A DNA stretch of 64,000 bases from Eledone cirrhosa (taxonomy: Eukaryota; Mollusca; Cephalopoda; Octopoda; Eledonidae). The position numbers and the translations under genes are program-made. The stretch is taken from positions 46,113,272 through 46,177,271 of the forward strand of contig OZ024745.1 in the NCBI GenBank assembly GCA_964016885.1. The letters run 5' to 3'. The notes below the pieces were generated by a model. The model did not search any database. It was not told where the DNA came from and saw only the letters and a list, made by a program, of their open reading frames with translations. Positions 1-10,563 of this stretch are shown piece after piece. The first letter of the stretch is position 1. Every line of letters starts with the position of its first letter.

Positions 1-17
1 ATAATATATATATATAT

Positions 18-50
<33 letters not shown>

Positions 51-56
51 ATATAT

Positions 57-128
<72 letters not shown>
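1..128. repeat. (TA)n microsatellite with periodic TAA interruptions
   Basis: Almost pure TA dinucleotide, with ATAATATATA interruptions in the first 70 bases. It directly abuts a SINE head. Confidence 0.98.
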
Positions 129-130
<2 letters not shown>

Positions 131-304
131 TGGGTTGGCAGTATCGGTAGAGGGTCGGACGCCATGCTTTGACGCATAGAGTTACGGCCTTTGCCATTCT
201 GAGTTCAAATCCCACCGAGGTTAACTTTGCCTTTCATCCTTACGGGGTCGATAAAATAAAGTACCAGTAATGCACTGGGTAAGTGCCAAAAGTAGAAACA
301 ATTA
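129..304 (+). mobile_element. tRNA-derived SINE, family A, near full length
   Basis: The head GGTGGGTTGGCAGTATCGGT is the diverged tRNA/box A region, and GAGTTCAAATCCC is the box B. A conserved body follows (TTTGCCTTTCATCCTTACGG, GTCGATAAAATAAAGTACC) and then the tail AGTAGAAACAATTA. About ten copies recur in the window. This copy lacks the TTGCTGGCC segment before the tail. (TA)n lies on both sides. Confidence 0.9.
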
Positions 305-541
305 TATATATATATATATATATTCTTTAATATGGTTAAGTGAAGAGTTTCACCTGTGTCCACATATGTAATATGCGTGTGGGGGGGGGGGGGGTCTTCC
401 TGTGCCACTCCGTTTTTTTATCTATTCCAATGCAATCAACACACCCGAAATTAACATCCGTTTGTTATTTTTATTCATAGCATTAAATATTAGGTGAGGC
501 GGATGAATTGATAATATCAGAAGGGAACCGAATAACATGCC

Positions 542-950
542 TTGCGGTATGTAGTTACTTCCTTTTGTAATCCGAGTTTAAACTGTATTAACGAAATCAA
601 CATCCACACAATGGATGAGCAGCATATTTATTCCGATCACGAAGAAATCGAAGAAATCATATTAGAACGGCCGTCCTTCTCTTTGAAGCATCTCGCTAAA
701 GGCAACGCGGTGGAGAACATGGCCTGCGAGATTATACACCCGCCCGTTACCCCATTCCGTGTATACTAGACTTCTCGGCCCAATTTTCTTAAAAATCGTC
801 TTCACCCGAGGTTATCATCAAATACCTGTACAAGATGATAGTATTCCTAAGACAGCTGTTATCACTCCCTTCAAACTGTATCAATTTCTACATATACATT
901 TACGGCTAAAAAACGCAATCCTTTCAATGCTTGATGAACACTGTGCACAT
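542..950 (+). pseudogene. relic of a Ty3/Gypsy-type reverse transcriptase
   Basis: From about 785 to 930 the plus strand reads RGYHQIPV, then IPKTAVITPF, then LRLKNA in one frame. These are recognisable blocks of the Ty3/Gypsy (Metaviridae-like) RT fingers-palm region, upstream of the catalytic YxDD, which is absent. The sequence then loses similarity. An open stretch upstream (542-768, different frame, containing an EEIEEIILER acidic run) has no recognised function and may be upstream pol sequence or chance. No LTRs, protease or integrase are visible nearby. It is an old, non-functional fragment. Confidence 0.6.
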
Positions 951-984
951 GGGTCTAGATATTGTAATTACAAAGGAATGAGCC

Positions 985-1290
985 CTCTATATATAAACAT
1001 AGAGATATTTTATATTACTTTATATACATACCAACTAAGCATATGTTTTTATTGGTACTCAGAGTTTCATGATGGTATCTCATTACTCGTAGCAGTTTAA
1101 TATAGCGTGCCGTAAGCATATATATTTTTTTCACAAAGGCTGAAGATTGATGGTGTACGCTAGATTAATCTGCTACGAATAATCGGATAATATTATGAAA
1201 CTCTGAATACCAAGAAAAATATATGCTTAGTTGGTATGTATATTAAGTAATATAAAATATCTCTGTTTACATATACAGGGATCATTCTTT
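985..1290. repeat. fold-back (inverted-repeat) element, about 110-bp arms
   Basis: The sequence around 990-1100 (CATACCAACTAAGCATATG, CAGAGTTTCATGAT) returns as its reverse complement at about 1165-1280 (ATCATGAAACTCTGA-like, CATATGCTTAGTTGGTATG with changes). The spacer is about 70 bp. No coding potential is seen. Confidence 0.7.
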
Positions 1291-1440
1291 CGTGATTCCA
1301 AAGCACATTCAGCAACGATATATGTGTGTGCGTGTGTGTGTGTGTGTGATAGAGAGAGAGAGTAACATTATTAAGTAATATATATCAAGTGTATATTAAG
1401 TAATATATATAATGTATATAAAGTAATATATATATATAGC

Positions 1441-1565
1441 AAAATAGATATAGAAATTGCTTCTACAGGACTAGAACTGTTTCATTCGAAGAAAATCGTG
1501 GGAGCTTTCCTGATGATTTCCTTCGAATGAAACAGTTTTAGTCCTGTAGAAGCCATTTCTATATA
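1441..1565. repeat. palindromic element, head-to-head copies of a ~45-bp module
   Basis: The module GAATGAAACAGTT-CTAGTCCTGTAGAAGC occurs in both orientations around a short centre. It is flanked by (TA)n-like DNA. Related modules lie at 1640-1705 (single), 18885-18930 (single) and 60585-60660 (paired). The plus strand at 1510-1533 reads CTGATGA, twelve bases, then GAAAC. Confidence 0.75.
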
Positions 1566-1639
1566 GAATATGTTGTTCAAAAGAACATCTATTTTATTAA
1601 TATTTGTATTTTAATATATATATATATATATATAATATA

Positions 1640-1705
1640 GAAATGGTTTCTACATTCTACAGGACTAGAACTGTTTCATTTGGGAGAAATCATCAGGAAA
1701 CCCCT
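1640..1705 (-). repeat. single copy of the GAAACAGTTCTAGTCC module
   Basis: Same family as the palindrome at 1441-1565 but only one arm. On the minus strand CTGATGA precedes GAAACAG, as in the other copies. Confidence 0.7.
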
Positions 1706-2237
1706 CTCTGCTATGTATTGAGTACCTTACTTTCTGTGGTTACCCCCGATTGAACCCGGGATAAACATATATATATATGTGTGTGTGTATGTGTGTGTAT
1801 GTATATATGTGTATATGTACATATGTATATATGTGTGTATATGTATATATGTATATATGTATATATATATATATATGGAAAATGAAATGAGACAAAGAAG
1901 TAAATAAATGCGAAATAAATGCTAGGTGATCATAGCCAAAATAAGGTAGGTCTATTTGTACTTTTAAACGTGACAGGGAGATGGGTGAAACGAAGAAAGA
2001 ATGGAGATGGAAAAGGAAGAAATAGAGAGAGGGGGAGAGATGGAGAGAGAAATAGAATGACATAGGGTTGAAAGAAACAAAAGAACAGAGGTGGGGTAGA
2101 GAATGATATATTTTAGAAAGGATTGGCTTTCGTTGTTGGTCTAATGTCTAACGAGTAAAATGTGATTATTTTCCTAGGAAAACATGCACTATAGCTATAA
2201 TCTCTCAATGTTTACGTAGACGTATATGTGTGTGAAA
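1706..2237. other. no gene recognised; microsatellite and purine-rich DNA
   Basis: Contains an alternating (TA)/(TG) tract (about 1767-1875) and a GA-rich strand (about 1975-2065). Open frames here are compositional. No coding signature or SINE is seen. Confidence 0.6.
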
Positions 2238-2404
2238 GGCGGCCATTTGATAGAGTCGTTAGAATATCGGATAGAATGTTTTGCGGTGTTCACTTTGTCT
2301 TTCTACTCTCTGACTTCAAATCTCGCCGAGGTCAACTTTGCCTTTCATCCATTCGAGATCGATAAAAAGAAAAATGTAACAGTTGGGAACTGGAGTCGAT
2401 TCTT
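2238..2404 (+). mobile_element. SINE, family A' (diverged tRNA-derived)
   Basis: The head GGCGGCCATTTGATAGAGTC and a box B-like CTGACTTCAAATCTC are followed by the family-A body (TTTGCCTTTCATCC, GATCGATAAAA). The tail GGAGTCGATTCTTC differs from A, so this is a sister subfamily. Confidence 0.75.
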
Positions 2405-2468
2405 CTATATCACTTTCTCACTTCCATTCTATCACTCTCACTACCATTCTGTTACGAGACCATGCGCG

Positions 2469-2471
2469 CGC

Positions 2472-2540
<69 letters not shown>
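2469..2540. repeat. (TG)n microsatellite
   Basis: CG-alternating start followed by about 35 TG units with one TA interruption. Confidence 0.97.
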
Positions 2541-2542
<2 letters not shown>

Positions 2543-2810
2543 ATAAGTGTGTGCGTTTTTATACAAATCAGCTATTAGAATTCTCAAAGAATATTTTCTC
2601 TATAAACAAAAAAGAAAATTGGATTATTATATTTTTTGTGAGAAGGCGGGGGTGGGGATCTTTTTAGTATACTGTTGTATGTGAATGTACTCACTTATTT
2701 AGTGCACATAATTTTTATATGTTTATGTTGGATATGTACGTACTTTTATATGTATAGAGAGTTGAGTGACGTGTATGACAAACTACCAATTACGTCACAT
2801 ACAAACACAC

Positions 2811-2998
2811 GGTGAATTGGCAGTATCGGTAGAGGGTTGGACGCCATACTTTCTAGCATAGTTACGTTGCTTTACGGTTTGAGTTCAAATCCCGTCGAGG
2901 TTAACTTTGCCTTTCATCCTTACGGGGTCGATAAAATAAAGTACCAGCAATGTACTAATGGAGTAATTGCTGGCCTTGTGCCAAAAGTAGAAACAATT
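2811..2998 (+). mobile_element. tRNA-derived SINE, family A, full length
   Basis: Head GGTGAATTGGCAGTATCGGT, box B GAGTTCAAATCCC, complete body and tail (ATTGCTGGCCTTGTGCC, AGTAGAAACAATT). It runs into a (GT)n stretch. Confidence 0.92.
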
Positions 2999-3034
2999 GT
3001 GTGTGTTTGTATGTTTGTACATGGTGTAATATAT

Positions 3035-3655
3035 GTGTGTGTCAGGTCACCAGTTGGTGCTACTGGCAACATGTATGCCAGTACAACCTGTCTCATGGTC
3101 GGGTCGTTGGTGACTAAACTGGCAACCCCACCAAGGTTTCTTGGTGAGGAGGGTGACTTTGGACATCCTGCAGGACTAAAAACAAAACCTGTCAAAGGGC
3201 AAAGGAGCTCTTAAGAGTCAATGGCCATCCAAAATCACCGGGAGAGATGACCCCTTAGCATTTGTCAAGGCAGAATTCTAGGAGAAGGAAAACTCTGATA
3301 TAACAGCTGCAACCCTGATGTATCCAATGATGTTGACTTGTTCTTCTTTTTGGTAGATATCATCTTGGGTAAGAGAGTGGGACTGGCTTTGTGCAGTGCC
3401 TTTGCTCAATATAAAAGCTTCACGGCACAGGCATTGCTTTATATCTGGAGATCTCTCTGCACTTGTCCTCACATGGTACCATGGGCCCAGCACTATGTGT
3501 CAATAATTGTGACAGGTGTAGTGTTTGTACCAGAGTTTTCAAGTCACTGGCTGGACTAAAAAGTCACACTTGTTCAGCGCATCGGTAGGGGTTCTCCTAC
3601 ATGGATATAAAGTAGTGGCCGTACTCGAAAACGAGTTGGCAGCCACCACATGGTA
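3035..3655 (+). repeat. unclassified dispersed repeat, copy 1 (~620 bp)
   Basis: Two blocks recur at 5360-5970 in the same order. The first runs from the GTCAGGTCACCAG region through GTGACTAAACTGGCAACCCC and GGTGAGGAGGGTGA to AGTCAATGGCCATCCAA. The second runs from AGAGAGTGGGACTGGC through the GGCACAGGCATTGCTT region to TACTCGAAAACGAGTTG. No conserved ORF, terminal repeats or box A/B seen. It could be a LINE untranslated region or a non-autonomous element. Confidence 0.7.
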
Positions 3656-3660
3656 TAATA

Positions 3661-3955
3661 GGCGGTAAATTGGCAGAGTCGTTAGAATGTCGAATAGAAT
3701 GCATTATGGTAGTCGTTCCGCCTCTCTGATCTCTGAGTTCAAATCCCGCCAAGGTCAATTTTGCCTTTCATTATTTTGAGGTCGATAAAAAAGTACCAGT
3801 CTAGTACTGGGGTCGATTCTTCCTCTCACTGGAAGAAATCTACTGTACTCAGGCTTGGAGAGGGATGGGCCCCGCCAGGCTTAAAATGCCCAAGAAACGA
3901 TGTAAGTCAATATGGCGCTCCTACGACTCTTGGAGTTACGGGACCATACATACAT
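3661..3955 (+). mobile_element. SINE, family A' long form
   Basis: The head GGCGGTAAATTGGCAGAGTC and box B GAGTTCAAATCCC start the element. The body carries GTACCAGTCTAGTACTGG and GGGGTCGATTCTTCC, and an extended 3' region contains CTCAGGCTTGG, CTTAAAATGCCCAAGAAACG and GGGACCATACATAC. A full relative is at 40800-41165 and minus-strand relatives are near 24460 and 31500. Confidence 0.8.
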
Positions 3956-4190
3956 GGTGTGATAGATAATTAGTGGAAGCAGCCGTACCATCTGAACGGA
4001 GTGAGCGATGTTAATTATGAGTTAAGAGGTAATGAATAGATAATGCTATTCAGGGGCAGTGGAACTGGGGGGGGGGGGGGCTTGGCCCCACAACAATAAT
4101 TATATTTTTCTCCCCAAACTACCAAAATACACATCTAATTGTATATGCGCTACAATTTATGTGCATGTTCTATAGAAACAGACGGGAGAG
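3956..4190. other. unassigned spacer with a G13 run
   Basis: Holds a G homopolymer near 4068-4080 and no recognised feature. Confidence 0.6.
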
Positions 4191-5275
4191 ATAGATGTAG
4201 ATATAGAGAGGGTGAGTGTTTGGTGTTAATGTATATAGAGAGGGGTATTGGAAGAGAGTTCTGTATAGTAGATATAGAGAGGTGGAGAGTTTGGGATTAA
4301 TTGATATAGAGAGGGGTATTGGAAGAGAGTTCCGTGTAGTATATATAGATAGGGGGAGAGTCTGGCGGTAATTGATGTAGAGGGGGATTTGGAGAGAGTG
4401 TTATATGGTAGATATAGAGAGGGGGGTTAATGTTTATTGACAGAGAGAATGGTATTGAAAGAGAGTTCCGTGTAGTAGATATAGAGAAAGGGGGAGTGGA
4501 AGGAGAGCAATGATAGCAAGGGTAGAGGGAGAGCAAGGAGAGAAAGAATAGAGGGAGAGCAAGGAGAGCAAGGGTAGAGGGAGAGCACGGAGAGCAAGAG
4601 TAGAGGGAGAGAAGGAGAGCAAGGAGAGCAAGGGTAGAGGGAGAGCACGGAGAGCAAGAATAGAGGGAGAGAAGGAGAGCAAGGAGAGTAAGGAGAGCAA
4701 GGGTAGAGGGAGAGAAGGAGAGAAAGGATAGCAAGGAGAGAAAGAGAGCAAGGAGAGCGAGGAGAGCGAGGAGGCAAGGAGAGAGAAAGAGCAAGGAGAG
4801 CAAGGGTAGAGGGGCAGCAGGGAGAGCAAGGAGAGCAAGAATAGAGGGAGAGCAAGTAGAGAAGGAGAGTAAGGAAGCAAGGGTAGAGGGGGAGCAAGTA
4901 GAGAAGGAGAGTAAGGAGAGAAAGTGTAGAGGGAGAAGGAGAGCAAGGGTAGAAGTAGAGCAAGGAGAGCATGGAGGGAAACAGAGCAAAGAGAGAAGGA
5001 GAAAGGGGAGAGAAAGGAGAGCATGGAGGGAAACAGAGCAAAGAGAGAAGGAGAAAGGGGAGAGAAAGGAGAGCATGGAGGGAAACAGAGCAAAGAGAGA
5101 AGGAGAAAGGGGAGAGAAAGGAGAGCATGGAGGGAAACAGAGCAAAGAGAGAAGGAGAAAGGGGAGGGCAAAGAGAGATGGAGAGCAAAGAGAGAAGGAA
5201 AGCAAGGAGAGAAGGAGAGACGTAAAGCAAGGAGGGAAGTAAAGCAAGGAGAAAGGTAGAGAAAGGAGAGCTATG
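4190..5275 (+). repeat. ~1.1 kb purine-only-biased satellite with 52-bp and ~60-bp units
   Basis: The plus strand is overwhelmingly A and G. At 4970-5165 a 52-bp unit (starting GAGAGCATGGAGGGAAACAG) repeats about four times almost perfectly. At 4540-4930 looser units contain AAGGGTAGAGGGAGAGCA with ~60-bp spacing. At 4200-4450 a related GATATAGAGAGGGG unit repeats. Long open frames here (SPSLFALF-like on the minus strand) are low-complexity by-products, not genes. Homopurine tracts of this length can form triplex (H-DNA). Confidence 0.93.
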
Positions 5276-5359
5276 GGTGTTTCACATACACGCACACAGA
5301 CACACACACACAGGCATACGTACACACAATGCATGTGTGTATGTGCATTTGCGTGTGAG

Positions 5360-5970
5360 TGCAGGTCGCTCTTCGGCGCTACTGGTAACATGCAGCCCAG
5401 TACAACCAGTGCATGGTCAGGTCATCGGTGACTAAACCGGCAACCCCACCACGTTTGGTTGGTGAGGAGGGTGAATTTGGACACCCTGCGGTATGAAAAA
5501 CAAAACCCGTCAAAGGAACTCAGGAGAGTCAACGGCCATCCAAGTCTTCATTAAGATATCTCTCTAGGAGATATCATATAATTGTTTCTACATTTAGCAC
5601 GACTCTGTAAGGATGAAAGGCAAAGTTAACCTCGGCGGAATTTGAACTCAGATCGTAAAGGGACGTAACTATGATGGAAAGCATGGCGTCCGACTCTCTA
5701 CCTATACTGCCAATCCATCATATAATGCAGACCAGTTCTTCTTTAGGGGTAAATGCATTCGATGTTCAGAGAGTGGGATTGGCCCCGTGCAAAGCTTTTC
5801 TTACTTAAAAAATCTTCAAGCACAGGCATCGCTTGATATGTGGCATTCTTTGCGATGTATGGTATTGCTGGCCATAGGCAAGTCCCTAGCAGGACTAAAA
5901 CGCCATGTCCGTGATACTCATGCTTAAGTATCAAGCGATGGCATTACTCGAAATCGAGTTGCAACCATCA
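5360..5970 (+). repeat. unclassified dispersed repeat, copy 2, split by a SINE
   Basis: Same two blocks as 3035-3655 (GGTGACTAAACCGGCAACCCC-like and GGTGAGGAGGGTGAATTTGG, then AGAGAGTGGGATTGGCCCC and TTACTCGAAATCGAGTTG). A family-A SINE on the minus strand sits between the blocks. Confidence 0.7.
5580..5719 (-). mobile_element. SINE family A, internally shortened
   Basis: Reverse complement of the tail, body and head (GCATGGCGTCCGACTCTC, ACTGCCAATCCA). The segment between tail and body is deleted (TTTAGCACGACTCTGTAAGG junction). Confidence 0.88.
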
Positions 5971-6264
5971 TATATGTGTTAGGTGTGAGCGTTTGTTGTG
6001 TGTGTAAGTGTATGTTAGCACAAATAAGTTTAAAATGTACAAAAACATATGTTAACAAATAAAATAAACATACACCACACATACACCACACAGACATACA
6101 CCACACAGACATACACCACACAGACATACACATACAGATATACACATACAGAACATACAGATACACAATTTCATAGTGATTATGTACACATGCCAAACAT
6201 AGCTTCATTTCCAACTTAAGCAAATACGAACTACCCGCCATTTCAACAAAATTCATTCAAACCC

Positions 6265-6267
<3 letters not shown>
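5971..6267. repeat. CA-rich spacer with a short ACACCACACAGACAT minisatellite
   Basis: At about 6070-6130 a 16-bp CACACCACACAGACATA-like unit repeats three to four times. Nothing else is recognised. Confidence 0.6.

Positions 6268-6350
<83 letters not shown>
6268..6350. repeat. (CA)n microsatellite
   Basis: About 40 uninterrupted CA units followed by (TA)5. Confidence 0.98.
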
Positions 6351-6360
<10 letters not shown>

Positions 6361-6479
6361 AAAGTCAAAATTTCGTCCTGAACGAAACGTAATCAGAGTA
6401 GTTTACTCCAATCCTGTCCTTCCATTATAGAAAGGACTATTCAATCGAGTCTCACTTTAAAGGTAAGAAGACATTTCAT

Positions 6480-8000
6480 TATTATTGATACTATACTATA
6501 TAAGACGGTGGTTATTATTGATACTATACTATATAAGACGGTGGTTATTATTGATACTATACTATATAAGACGGTGGTTATTATTGATACTATACTATAT
6601 AAGACGGTGGTTATTATTGATACTATACTATATAAGACGGTGGTTATTGTTGATACTATACTATATAAGACGGTGGTTATTATTGATACTATACTATATA
6701 AGACGCTGGTTATTATTGATACTATACTATATAAGACGGTGGTTATTATTGATACTATACTATATAAGACGGTGGTTATTATTGATACTATACTATATAA
6801 GACGGTGGTTATTATTGATACTATACTATATAAGACGGTGGTTATTATTGATACTATACTATATAAGACGCTGGTTATTATTGATACTATACTATATAAG
6901 ACGGTGGTTATTATTGATACTATACTATATAAGACGGTGGTTATTATTGATACTATACTATATAAGACGGTGGTTATTATTGATACTATACTATATAAGA
7001 CGCTGGTTATTATTGATACTATACTATATAAGACGGTGGTTATTATTGATACTATACTATATAAGACGCTGGTTATTATTGATACTATACTATATAAGAC
7101 GGTGGTTATTATTGATACTATACTATATAAGACGCTGGTTATTATTGATACTATACTATATAAGACGGTGGTTATTATTGATACTATACTATATAAGACG
7201 GTGGTTATTATTGATACTATACTATATAAGACGGTGGTTATTATTGATACTATACTATATAAGACGGTGGTTATTATTGATACTATACTATATAAGACGG
7301 TGGTTATTATTGATACTATACTATATAAGACGGTGGTTATTATTGATACTATACTATATAAGACGGTGGTTATTATTGATACTATACTATATAAGACGCT
7401 GGTTATTATTGATACTATACTATATAAGACGGTGGTTATTATTGATACTATACTATATAAGATGGTGGTTATTATTGATACTATACTATATAAGACGGTG
7501 GTTATTATTGATACTATACTATATAAGACGCTGGTTATTATTGATACTATACTATATAAGACGGTGGTTATTATTGATACTATACTATATAAGACGCTGG
7601 TTATTATTGATACTATACTATATAAGACGGTGGTTATTATTGATACTATACTATATAAGACGGTGGTTATTATTGATACTATACTATATAAGATGCTGGT
7701 TATTATTGATACTATACTATATAAGACGGTGGTTATTATTGATACTATACTATATAAGACGGTGGTTATTATTGATACTATACTATATAAGACGGTGGTT
7801 ATTATTGATACTATACTATATAAGACGGTGGTTATTATTGATACTATACTATATAAGACGCTGGTTATTATTGATACTATACTATATAAGACGGTGGTTA
7901 TTATTGATACTATACTATATAAGACGCTGGTTATTATTGATACTATACTATATAAGACGCTGGTTATTATTGATACTATACTATATAAGACGGTGGTTAT
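6480..8000. repeat. 33-bp tandem satellite, about 46 copies
   Basis: The unit contains TATTATTGATACTATACTAT followed by ATAAGACGGTGGT. Copies are nearly identical. The main variant site is GACGGTGG versus GACGCTGG, and rare copies have GATGG, GATGC or TTGTTG. The unit length is divisible by three and stop-free in three frames, so 500-residue open frames appear on both strands; these are not evidence for a protein. Single-copy DNA resumes at about 8003 (AACTCACCCATTCCCC). Confidence 0.97.
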
Positions 8001-8052
8001 CAACTCACCCATTCCCCTCAAATTGCTGGGCTTGTGCATAAATTAGTAATCA

Positions 8053-8127
8053 CTGGGGTCGATAAAATAAAGTAGCAGTAATACACTGGAATAATTGCTG
8101 GCCTTGTGCCTATAGTAGAAACAATTA
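8053..8127 (+). mobile_element. SINE family A, 5'-truncated tail
   Basis: Retains GGGGTCGATAAAATAAAGTA, ATTGCTGGCCTTGTGCC and AGTAGAAACAATTA only. It lies next to the 33-bp satellite and runs into (TA)n. Confidence 0.88.
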
Positions 8128-8134
8128 TTAATAC

Positions 8135-8194
<60 letters not shown>

Positions 8195-8196
<2 letters not shown>

Positions 8197-8313
8197 GTAA
8201 GTTTGTTTTGAAATTAGAAATAGAAGCTTTCGCCGTATTTTTTTACTAAAGAAATTTTAGCCTGATAGTGGGGTTTAGAACCCTCTAAGAAATGGAAAAA
8301 GATTAGTATTGAC

Positions 8314-8318
<5 letters not shown>
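8195..8318 (+). repeat. fragment of the tRNA-carrying fold-back family, between (TA)n tracts
   Basis: Matches the arm at 49322-49410: GAAATTTTAG, CTGATAGTGGGGTTTAGAAC, CCTCTAAGAAATGG, AGTATTGACGTA. It is cut off at GACGTA, just where the tRNA-like part begins, by (TA)n. (TA)n tracts lie at 8137-8194 and 8319-8380. Confidence 0.75.
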
Positions 8319-8382
<64 letters not shown>

Positions 8383-8444
8383 ATTTACATAGAGCACTCT
8401 TCATTCCTCTGACTTTTTCAATTTTCAACGGAAACTTCAATACT

Positions 8445-8585
<141 letters not shown>

Positions 8586-8765
8586 ACTGTGAGTAAAATT
8601 GTAGAAATATTGTACTTGACAAAAAAATTATAGCATTTAGTTTCGTTCCTTTATATATTAAAAATTCATATTACACCCATGTCATATTCCCCTTCAGCCT
8701 TCCGAGGTTGATAAACACGTACCAGTCATGTGCTAAGGTTGTACAAATAATATCCACCTCTCTGT

Positions 8766-8935
8766 GGACACAGCATGGCTGAATGGTTAAGAAGTTCGCT
8801 TCACAATCATTAGGTCCCGTGTTCAATCTTACAGTATCTTGTACGAGCGTTATTTACTATGGCCTCGAGTCGATTCATGTCATATGAACGAAATTGGGTA
8901 CCGTGCAGAGCCCGTCAGATAGACTATTATTCAAA
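8766..8935 (+). mobile_element. tRNA-derived SINE, family D
   Basis: The head GACACAGCATGGCTGAATGG (box A) and GTGTTCAATCTTAC (box B) are followed by TACTATGGCCTCGAGTCGA. Relatives lie at 11060-11155 (minus), 39640-39790 (plus) and 62780-62996 (minus). Confidence 0.7.
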
Positions 8936-9129
8936 GGGTCAGCCTTGTCACACACTGTTCCTTTGAATCTCCGTGAGAGTGACGTGAATTGTATACGTGT
9001 CTGTGGAAATGTTCAGCGGCTTACACGTTACTTTTATGAGCAGACTGTTCCGTTTATTGCACAGTTAGAAAACTAATCGACGAAACCGACGAAAATCCGT
9101 TCCCATGGCCACCTCTAAGAATTTTTAGT

Positions 9130-9531
9130 GTTGTGCCAGAAGGAGGAAAGTTACCCTCAAACGGTATTTGAAACCAGAACGAAAAAGAACGTAACAAATA
9201 CTACAAAGCATTTTGTTCGACGCTCTACCGATTCTGAAAATACCCTGCCCTACCAGTTTTTGTAATGATAATGATTTCTAATTTAGGAATAAGACCGACA
9301 ATTTTAACTAAATACTGCAAAGTGTTATGTCCGACGCTCCAACGATTCTACCAATCCACCGCCCCAACACTTTTTATAATGGTAATAATTGTTTCTACTT
9401 TAGGCCAAGGCCAGTAATTTGAAGTGCAAGGGAAATTCAATTATATCGACCCCAGTTCATTACTGGTGCTTTATTTTATCGACCCCGTAAGGATGAAAGG
9501 CAAAGTTAACCTCGGCGGGATTTGAACTCAG
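9130..9531 (-). mobile_element. three adjacent degraded family-A SINE copies
   Basis: Three successive minus-strand copies: about 9130-9256 (ACGCTCTACCGATTCT head), 9268-9366 (GACGCTCCAACGATTC, CCAATCCACCGCCCC head) and 9386-9531 (clean tail and body ending GGGATTTGAACTCAG, head missing). Decay differs between them, which suggests separate insertions. Confidence 0.75.
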
Positions 9532-10547
9532 TATAATGGTAAATATAATAATAGCATAACTGTTATTGACAGTTGTTAGATAAGGTTATGCCATTTCGAA
9601 GTGACTCACTTGTTTGTTAAAACTGTCCATTTTAACCACTGAAACTACAAACAAGCCTTCTAACCATCTTCATTAACAGTTTATTTGTTTTCTGTATTAG
9701 TTAATCTACTTTACTTTCATCTTATCTGACATGTTTTACTAGCCGTCTTATACAAACCACAATTTCAACATGTCTCTTTTCTTCCTTTCTTTGTTTTCCT
9801 GTGTTTTACTTCCTTCCCTAAATCCTTATTTATTCTCCCTGTTTCTATTTATTTTACAATGTTTACAAGTCTTTATTTTCAAAAAGTATTTGTAATGTAA
9901 ATACTGGTAATTACAACAAAAATTAATAATGCCACTTATATTAGCAGAAAGTGTATAATTGTTTGACATGATTATAACACATTGTATTACAGGTATTTTT
10001 GTTCGACTATGGGCTAAATTTGACTTAGAGACGTAAAGTGATTAACTTGTTCCTGTGAATAATTAACTATGATCCTCTTGCTGTAGTATGCGACATCTTA
10101 GTATGTATTACATTAAAGTGCTAATAATAAATTGTATGCATGTATGGTCCCATAACTCCTGTTTTAGCTGTCTTTCATATAAAAAGAAAGTAACACAACT
10201 AATCACATTATATTCTCATTACATAATGGATATTTTGACATATTGGTGTCGCTGGTTGTTTCTTTGTTTCTTCGTGGTATTGCTTTCCCCATTTTGTCCG
10301 CAGGGTGCAACTGAAATATACCAGCAAGGCTTGAGTGTAAAATGTTCCACTCCTCCATCTCTTTTACGTAAATTATATAATGCTGTTCTTATTTTTTATT
10401 GCAAACATTGTATAATTTAATTCTGATTATTAATGTTATCACAATTGTTCAGAGATGTTCAGCCTTCGTGTTCAAAACTTATAAAACAAGTGTATCGGCA
10501 GTTACAAATAAAATCATCATACTGCATTTATTTACAGTCTTTTGCAA
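9532..10547. other. no gene or repeat recognised; likely upstream region or 5' intron of the next gene
   Basis: A/T-rich unique-looking DNA. The open frame 10088-10420 has no recognisable domain. A polypyrimidine stretch ending TTATTCCTTGCAG at 10548-10560 looks like a splice acceptor for the exon that follows, so a 5' untranslated exon may lie further upstream. Confidence 0.5.
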
Positions 10548-10563
10548 TTATTCCTTGCAGGTA

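Noticed and set aside
381..393. G-quadruplex at the G13 run (also 4068-4080)
   Set aside because: A single homopolymer run without flanking G tracts; may also be of uncertain length in the assembly.
4297..5391. 364-codon minus-strand frame rich in Ser, Leu, Pro and Phe
   Set aside because: Reverse complement of a purine satellite; several overlapping frames are equally open, so this is low-complexity sequence.
6480..8000. CRISPR-like array
   Set aside because: Units are contiguous and lack spacers; the context is eukaryotic.
6441..8046. Open frames of more than 500 codons on both strands
   Set aside because: They are products of a 33-bp satellite whose length is a multiple of three; no start context, composition or homology supports a protein.
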